DNA of 64,000 nucleotides, taken from positions 372,001 to 436,000 of the forward strand of contig DAOSUR010000001.1 of NCBI GenBank assembly GCA_035378985.1, written 5' to 3'. Positions 58,962-64,000 of the stretch are shown piece after piece; positions within the stretch are counted from its first letter, which is position 1, and each line of letters starts with the position of its first letter. Both the position numbers and the translations under genes were made by a program. The DNA is from Anaerohalosphaeraceae bacterium. GTDB lineage: Bacteria > Planctomycetota > Phycisphaerae > Sedimentisphaerales > Anaerohalosphaeraceae. The notes below the pieces were generated by a model. The model did no database searches. It saw only the letters and a program-made list of their open reading frames with translations, and was not told the DNA's origin.

Positions 58962-61318
58962 CGTCCCGATTCCACACGCACGGCATCCGCCGGACAAACA
59001 GCCCTGCAGGTACCGCAGCGGATGCACCTGTCGCGATTAATCTGATGCTGCTGATAGGGCTGCATGTCGATGGCCCCTGCCGGACAATGCTGGGCACAGC
59101 GCGTGCAGCCGATGCAGCGGTCTGTAATGGCATAATAAATCAATGCCCGGCATCGCCCGGCCGGACAGCGGCCCTGCAGATGTGCCTCATATTCATTCCG
59201 AAAATAACGAATAGTCGAAAGCACCGGATTAGGGGCCGTTGAACCCAGTCCGCACAGACTGCCGGCCTGAATCAAATGTCCCAAACTCTCCAGTTTGCCC
59301 AAATCCGATGCTGTTCCCTCACCGCGGCAAATCCGCTCGAGAATCTCGAGCATCCGTTTGGTTCCCACCCGGCAGAACGTACAGCGTCCGCAGGACTGCC
59401 GCTGCGTGAACTCAAGAAAATACCGGGCGATTTCCACCATACAATCGCTTTCATCAAGCACCACCAGGCCGCCGGAGCCCATCATCGCCCCGGCCTGCGT
59501 GAGTGAATCATAATCAATGGGAATATCCGCCATAGACGCCGGGATGCAGCCGCCGGAAGGTCCTCCGATCTGCACGGCTTTGAACGGTTTTCCGGAAGCC
59601 GTACCGCCGCCGATTTCCTCGACAATCTGACGGATGGTAACCCCCATCGGGACTTCCACCAGCCCGCCTCGCCTAACCTTGCCAGCCAGCGCAAAGACTT
59701 TGGTGCCGCGGCTGCCGGCCGTTCCGATGGAGGCCATCGAGGCCGCCCCCTGCCGAACAATCGCCGGCACCAGCGAGAGGGTCTCGGCATTATGAATCAG
59801 CGTCGGCTTGTCCCACAGGCCTTTTTCGGACGGGTACGGCGGACGAAGCCGCGGCATCGGTCGCCGCCCTTCAATGCTGGCAATCAGCGCCGTTTCTTCT
59901 CCGCAGACGAAGGCTCCGGCGCCGGTGCAAATCTCCAGGTGCAGAGAAAAATCCGTGCCGCCGATGCGTTCGCCCAGCCAGCCGTGCTGTGAAAAAATCC
60001 TCAGAGCCTCTTTCATCCGCTCCACCGCCAGCGGGTATTCATCCCGGATATACAGATACCCCTCTGAGGCCCCGACGGTCCAGGCGGCAATCGCCATCCC
60101 CTCCAAAATCCGAAACGGATAGGATTCCATCAGCATCCGGTCCATAAAAGCGCCCGGGTCACCTTCGTCGCCGTTGCAGATAATGTATTTGGGCTTTTCG
60201 GGATTGGCCCGCACGGCCTGCCACTTGCGAAAGGCCGGATAGCCGCCTCCGCCTCGTCCCCGCAGGCCGCTCTGCTCAATTTCGTTTAAAACCTCCTGCG
60301 GGCTCTTTTCGAACAGGCACTTTCGCAGGGCCTCCAGACCGCCCTGCTTTTGAAAATCCTCCCAATCCAGCGGACCGGACCGCCCGGCTCCATCGGTCGC
60401 CATCGGCACCTGCGGCTTTACATAGCCGCTCAAGTCCTCATCCCGAATCGTCGTTTCAAATCGAACGGGCGGTTCTCCGATTCGGTCTTCAATCAGCGTA
60501 TCCAGAAACCGTCGGACCGCCGAACCGACTCGGGCTGTGAGGGTCTGCGGGCGAAAATGCCGATGCAGAATCGCTTCGGCATCGGAGGGCTTCACACATC
60601 CGTAGCGATAAACCCGCCCTCCGGTCTCCACCTCCGCCAGCGGGGCCAGATAGGAAGCCCCATGGCAGGACACGTCACGCAGCCGCACCCCCAGACGGTC
60701 CCGGCGAATCACCTCCTCAAACGCCTGATAAACCCGATGACTTCCCACCGCCCGACAGCTCGTATCCAGACAAATCCGCACTTCTCCGGATCCGCCGGAG
60801 GCGGTTCTGTGTCGGGCCGAAGCCGCCGTTTCCTGCGTCTGGCTTAAAAAATCCCGCAGAACAGACGGCACTTTTTCCGGCGACAGATAGCCGTAAATCA
60901 CATCATCAATCTGTACGGCCGGTGCCAGCATACAGCAGCCCAGACAGGCCACCTGTTCGAGTGTAAACAGCCGCTGGGAATCGGTATCCTCCTCTTGCGG
61001 AATCTGCAGATGCCGCCGAAAGGCCTCAAACACCTCTCCGGCTCCCTTGACGTGGCAGGCCGTCCCGACGCAGACCCGAATGCGGTGCCGACCGGCCGGT
61101 TTGAATCGAAATTGGTCGTAAAACGTTGCGACCCCCCACAGCTCGGCCGGCGAACGGCCCATCCATTCACTGAGGCGCTGCAGGGCTTCCGCAGGCAGAT
61201 AGCCGTACTGCTTCTGAACAGCCTGAAGCAGCGGCAGCGTCTTGTCCGGCGTGCTGCCGATTTGCCCGACACACCGGTCCACAAACTCTCGGACAGAAGA
61301 TTCCGTCAAAGCATTCAT
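58958..61318 (-). CDS. NuoE-NuoF (HydC-HydB-like) fusion with C-terminal 2x[4Fe-4S] ferredoxin domain
   Basis: 786 residues. Residues 1-160 are a NuoE thioredoxin-like [2Fe-2S] domain (C83, C88, C125, C129). Residues ~178-280 are the HydB-type N-terminal [2Fe-2S] domain with C183, C188 and C218, but Ser222 stands where the fourth Cys is expected. The NuoF core follows: FMN/NADH site LRGRGGGGYPAFRKW and ICNGDEGDPGAFMDR, SLBB segment, and N3-like cluster SCGRCTFCRVGTKRM. The C-terminus has two [4Fe-4S] motifs CIGCTRCAQHC and CIRCGTCRAVC. Such subunits oxidise or reduce NAD(H) in bifurcating or NAD-linked hydrogenases and formate dehydrogenases. The start overlaps the preceding propeller reading frame (ATGA). 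No catalytic hydrogenase subunit is visible here. Confidence 0.9.
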   Translation of the reverse strand: MNALTESSVREFVDRCVGQIGSTPDKTLPLLQAVQKQYGYLPAEALQRLSEWMGRSPAELWGVATFYDQFRFKPAGRHRIRVCVGTACHVKGAGEVFEAFRRHLQIPQEEDTDSQRLFTLEQVACLGCCMLAPAVQIDDVIYGYLSPEKVPSVLRDFLSQTQETAASARHRTASGGSGEVRICLDTSCRAVGSHRVYQAFEEVIRRDRLGVRLRDVSCHGASYLAPLAEVETGGRVYRYGCVKPSDAEAILHRHFRPQTLTARVGSAVRRFLDTLIEDRIGEPPVRFETTIRDEDLSGYVKPQVPMATDGAGRSGPLDWEDFQKQGGLEALRKCLFEKSPQEVLNEIEQSGLRGRGGGGYPAFRKWQAVRANPEKPKYIICNGDEGDPGAFMDRMLMESYPFRILEGMAIAAWTVGASEGYLYIRDEYPLAVERMKEALRIFSQHGWLGERIGGTDFSLHLEICTGAGAFVCGEETALIASIEGRRPMPRLRPPYPSEKGLWDKPTLIHNAETLSLVPAIVRQGAASMASIGTAGSRGTKVFALAGKVRRGGLVEVPMGVTIRQIVEEIGGGTASGKPFKAVQIGGPSGGCIPASMADIPIDYDSLTQAGAMMGSGGLVVLDESDCMVEIARYFLEFTQRQSCGRCTFCRVGTKRMLEILERICRGEGTASDLGKLESLGHLIQAGSLCGLGSTAPNPVLSTIRYFRNEYEAHLQGRCPAGRCRALIYYAITDRCIGCTRCAQHCPAGAIDMQPYQQHQINRDRCIRCGTCRAVCPADAVRVESGR

Positions 61319-61527
61319 TGCTGGTTCTCAATGCAGTACAGATGGCGGCTGCCCCGCAGGTAAATGCGTCCGGGCGCAAAGGCGGGCGAAGCGGTAAAGG
61401 ATTCCGGCAGCTCATTTTGTCCGATTTGTTCAAACGTGCGGGCGGCCCTGACCAGAATCATCCGTCCTTTGGTGCTCAGCAGATAGAGGGTATCGCCAAC
61501 CAGAACAGGGGAGGCCTGAAACATGGC
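61315..61527 (-). pseudogene. In-frame downstream part of the interrupted PQQ-type propeller
   Basis: Directly after the TAG at 61528-61530 the same frame continues for 70 codons (AMFQASPVLVGDTLYLLSTKG ...) to a TGA at 61315-61317 that overlaps the NuoE-NuoF start. The residues complete the final propeller blade (RIYLRGSRHLYCIENQQ). A separate 69-residue protein from the ATG at 61524 is formally possible, but it has no ribosome site and no fold of its own. The simplest reading is a nonsense change, a sequencing error or read-through of one gene. Confidence 0.7.
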
Positions 61528-63060
61528 CTAAAGGTCCTGACTGTACAGCCGGCTGCCGTCCTGAACATCGAAACATTCCAGCACGCCTTCCGAATCAAGC
61601 GTCCAGACCAGACGGCCGTCGCTGACGGGGCTGCAGATATCCGGGATGCTGCCTTCGGCTTTCCAAAGGAGTTCGGCCTGTGCCTGCTCTGAAGCGGCCT
61701 GCGGGGGACGGACGGCGGCCAGATGCGTATAAGGATAAACCGCAAAGATTCGTCCGGCAGCGGCAATCTGCGTCGGCGCCACATCGCCGCCCAGACAATC
61801 CAGCCGCCACAATTCGCGGCCCTCTGCCGCGTCATAAGCAATCAGCCAGGGAGAACCGCTGGTTAAAATCTGCATCTGCCCGTTCCAGTCCACCACGGTG
61901 GGAGATGTCCAGGAATTGGGCACCGGCCGCTCCCGCTCCCACAGCGTTTGGCCGGTGGCTATATCCAGTGCAATCAGCTTGCTCCGTCCGGGCTCGTAAT
62001 CCTGATCGAACTGAATAATCAGGCGGTTTTCATACACCGTCAGGGAAGAAGCGTATCCGTAGGCGCTGGAAGGCACACCGAGCGAACGAACCCATTGTCT
62101 TTGCCCGTCGAAATCAAAACAGGCAGCCTGGCCGTCGGCAAAAATCGCCGCCACAAATACACCGTTTACGGCCGCCGTCGAGGCCGCATAGCCGGTATCC
62201 TTCATAATGGTCATTTCCTCCCGCTGATCCGCCGGCGCCAGGGGCACCTGCCCGGTCCACAGCAGCGTGCCGTCCTCGGCATTAAAACAGTACACCTCCT
62301 GCCGCTTCGCATCCGCACCGGTCAGAAAAATCCGATTTTCCCAGACAATCGGCGAATTGTGTCCGGGCAGATCCACCGGCACCTTCCAGCGAATATTTTT
62401 CCCCGAGACCCCGTCCCATTCCGTCGGAATCTTGTCAAACGGACAAATGCCGGCTCCCTGCGGACCGCGGAAGACCGGCCAGTTTTTCTTCATCTGCTCC
62501 CAAGAGGCAAAGGTCGGTCGGCTCTCGGAGGGCTCTTCCGCCCCCGCAAACTCCTGCGGGGTTTGAGAAACCTGAAAAGACCAGAAAAGAGCCGCGGAAG
62601 CCAGAACAGCCGCACCGGCGGAAACCGCCCAGCGCGCCCGGCGGGCGGCCTGAATCTGTGCGGCCGTTCGGTCTTCGAGCGGCTCCGGATGCGGGGGCTT
62701 CTGATAAAAGGACCGCACCCAGAGAATCGTCCCGACAAAAACGGCACCAAACAAAACAAACAACCCGCTGCCCCGATACAGGAACTGAAGGCGTGCCAGA
62801 TGGTCGCGACGATAGCGGACGTCAAGCTGCCGAATCTCCTCCGCCAGAGATTCATCCCCCTCGACGGCCTGATACACATGTCGAAGGGCCTCCAGTTTTT
62901 GGCTGCGGCGGTTATCCGTCACTTTCAAATGATAGAATTGAACGGCCAGCAAAAGACCTGTTATCGTCAAAAAGGCCGCCGAGACAATCAGCGAACTGAC
63001 CGCCGCCTGATACCGCGGATTCTGCGGAAGAAGATATTTGGACTCATCCTGATTGTTCAT
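61528..63060 (-). CDS. Membrane-anchored PQQ-type beta-propeller, cut short by in-frame TAG
   Basis: 510 residues to the TAG; ATG at 63060 has GGAGAG five bases upstream and overlaps the polyferredoxin stop (ATGA). Two transmembrane segments flank a charged helical loop (SSLIVSAAFLTITGLLLAVQF; LFVLFGAVFVGTILWV), and a third hydrophobic segment (WAVSAGAAVLASAALFW) precedes the propeller. The propeller opens with WPVFRGPQGAG, the same motif as in the duplicated propeller at 54912, and has blades such as EVYCFNAEDGTLLWTGQ and LIALDIATGQTLWERE. The last blade lies beyond the stop (see the adjoining entry). The position between polyferredoxin and NuoE-NuoF suggests a structural or electron-accepting subunit on the outer face of the membrane. 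Confidence 0.78.
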   Translation of the reverse strand: MNNQDESKYLLPQNPRYQAAVSSLIVSAAFLTITGLLLAVQFYHLKVTDNRRSQKLEALRHVYQAVEGDESLAEEIRQLDVRYRRDHLARLQFLYRGSGLFVLFGAVFVGTILWVRSFYQKPPHPEPLEDRTAAQIQAARRARWAVSAGAAVLASAALFWSFQVSQTPQEFAGAEEPSESRPTFASWEQMKKNWPVFRGPQGAGICPFDKIPTEWDGVSGKNIRWKVPVDLPGHNSPIVWENRIFLTGADAKRQEVYCFNAEDGTLLWTGQVPLAPADQREEMTIMKDTGYAASTAAVNGVFVAAIFADGQAACFDFDGQRQWVRSLGVPSSAYGYASSLTVYENRLIIQFDQDYEPGRSKLIALDIATGQTLWERERPVPNSWTSPTVVDWNGQMQILTSGSPWLIAYDAAEGRELWRLDCLGGDVAPTQIAAAGRIFAVYPYTHLAAVRPPQAASEQAQAELLWKAEGSIPDICSPVSDGRLVWTLDSEGVLECFDVQDGSRLYSQDL

Positions 63061-64000
63061 GATGTCTCTCCGCTGTCGGTCGGCTTGCCGGTTTCCCAAA
63101 TCCGATGTCTCGGACAGAACGCAAAACATCGTCCGCAGGCCAGACAGCCCGCCCGGTCGGCCTCATAATCTGTCCGTTTGAAATGAATGCTCATCTGAAT
63201 CAGCTTGACGCCGGCGACAAATCCGACAAAGACACCCGCCAAAAGTCCGCCCCAGGCAAACCGCCGGAACACCTCGGCTTCCTGAGCCCAGAGACTCCGG
63301 AGGGTTCTGCCGGAAACTTCAAAGGCACGGACCATATCCGTCGGTTCCGTCATCAGTCCGGCCTGCCGAAGGCGGACCTGCCGGGCCAATTCCGCAGACG
63401 GATGGCCGGCGGCCAGCCTCGGATGAACCCGATACCCCAGCCAGCCGCCCAGACCCATCAGAACCAACAGCAGACCCGACAGCAGCACCAGTCGCCGCCG
63501 CTCCGCGGGCCGCATCGACTCCGGCCAGGGCGCTGTCGGCGGCTGAATGGCTCCAAACGGACAGGCATCCTCACACAAACGGCACTGAATGCACTCATCC
63601 GGCGTAATCCGGACATGCCAAAAAGACAAACGGCCCGCCTGCCGCAGCAGCAGCCCATACGGACAGACAAACCGGCAGTACGGACGGGCGATAAACACCC
63701 CCACTGCCAAAAACAAAAGCCCCAAAAGCCACAGCGGGGTATTCAGCCCCAGCCGGAAAAAAGCAATAAAGGGGTCATATCGGCAAATGAGCAGTCCGGC
63801 CCCGACCGCCGCAAACAGCACCGCCGCCGCCAGATACAGCCAGGCCCCGAGTCGAAGGGCTGTTTCCAGCCAGGCCGGAACGGCCAGCGGACGAAACACC
63901 ACCCAGTCCTGAATCGCCCCCAGCGGACAAACCGCCCCGCAGAAAACCCGCCCAAAAAACAGCGTAAAGAAAATCGGCAGGAGGAAAAAGGCCGCGGCGG
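63057..64000 (-). CDS. Membrane polyferredoxin of NapH/MauN-like type (5' end beyond window)
   Basis: At least 314 codons; the start lies to the right of the window, and the internal GTG at 63902 is not the true start because the frame continues upstream with FGRVFCGAVCPLGAIQDW. This motif and PYCRFVCPYGLLLRQ are the Cys pairs with Pro that mark NapH/CcoG-like membrane iron-sulfur proteins. Two ferredoxin-type clusters follow, CIQCRLCEDACP and near the C-terminus CLACGRCFAFCPRHR. Several transmembrane helices are visible (LYLAAAVLFAAVGAGLLI; PLWLLGLLFLAVGVFIA; LVLLSGLLLVLMGLGGWLG; FVGFVAGVKLI). Relatives pass electrons between the quinone pool and soluble redox proteins. It overlaps the propeller start by four bases and heads the visible redox operon. 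Confidence 0.85.
   Translation of the reverse strand, partial: AAAFFLLPIFFTLFFGRVFCGAVCPLGAIQDWVVFRPLAVPAWLETALRLGAWLYLAAAVLFAAVGAGLLICRYDPFIAFFRLGLNTPLWLLGLLFLAVGVFIARPYCRFVCPYGLLLRQAGRLSFWHVRITPDECIQCRLCEDACPFGAIQPPTAPWPESMRPAERRRLVLLSGLLLVLMGLGGWLGYRVHPRLAAGHPSAELARQVRLRQAGLMTEPTDMVRAFEVSGRTLRSLWAQEAEVFRRFAWGGLLAGVFVGFVAGVKLIQMSIHFKRTDYEADRAGCLACGRCFAFCPRHRIWETGKPTDSGETS

Noticed and set aside
1..64000. CRISPR arrays, insertion sequences, prophage genes, rRNA or tRNA genes
   Set aside because: No spaced direct repeats, transposase motifs, phage proteins or cloverleaf-like segments were noticed in the intergenic regions. Reading by eye could miss a tRNA, but gaps are few and short.

Overview
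The window looks like a chromosomal segment of a planctomycete of the class Phycisphaerae, close to the Sedimentisphaerales type. This is inferred from the combination of genes, not from a marker gene. It holds many large secreted glycosidases, dockerin-like C-termini, PEP-CTERM anchors, prepilin-type proteins with an N-terminal GFTLIELL-like segment, and PQQ-type beta-propellers carrying a W-x-RGP motif. I see no rRNA, tRNA, CRISPR array, insertion sequence or phage gene. Coding density is high and both strands are used.

Region 1 (1-10172, minus strand) is a sugar-utilisation operon read leftward. Its order is a large alpha/alpha-barrel enzyme with a malectin domain, a five-bladed propeller glycosidase with RDP and ECP motifs, a Tat-type metallophosphoesterase, an ABC sugar importer (ATPase, permease, lipoprotein binding protein), and a FucI/AraA-like isomerase cut by the window edge.

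Region 2 (10480-25343, plus strand) starts from the same intergenic region. It encodes a DUF2961/GH172 enzyme, a fusion of a GH32/43-like propeller with an ADP-ribosylglycohydrolase fold, a GH9 enzyme with a dockerin, a second phosphoesterase and a LacI-family regulator. A prepilin-like protein, a 1050-residue LamG/dockerin protein and a PEP-CTERM LamG protein follow. Three copies of an 18-bp palindrome (AGCACAAA-NN-TTTGTGCT type) sit in front of the divergent region, the phosphoesterase-lacI pair and the prepilin gene. Two of them lie just upstream of very good sigma-70 promoters, so I propose they are the LacI-family regulator's operators and define one regulon.

Region 3 (25462-44485) is mixed: a predicted alpha/alpha-barrel glycosidase, a KDPG-type aldolase, a GH95 fucosidase with an inserted jelly-roll, a YhiN-like flavoprotein, an SH3-domain protein, a giant AsmA-like protein, purD, a PEP-CTERM protein next to a PAS-LuxR regulator, gph, msrA, a Ycf46-like AAA ATPase, acylphosphatase and dtd.

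Region 4 (44558-64000, minus strand) is a long leftward series. From the right it runs: a membrane polyferredoxin (partial), a membrane-anchored PQQ-type propeller interrupted by an in-frame TAG, a NuoE-NuoF fusion, an iron-sulfur/FAD protein that has lost its NAD(P)-binding domain, and a duplicated PQQ-type propeller. Then come a dockerin protein, a prepilin-like protein, hypE-hypA-hypB, lysA, a comM/yifB homologue, a PrsW-like protease, hisF, and a degenerate FtsZ/tubulin-like protein without the GTP-binding signature. The redox cluster at the right end and the FtsZ-like protein are the most unusual parts of the window.
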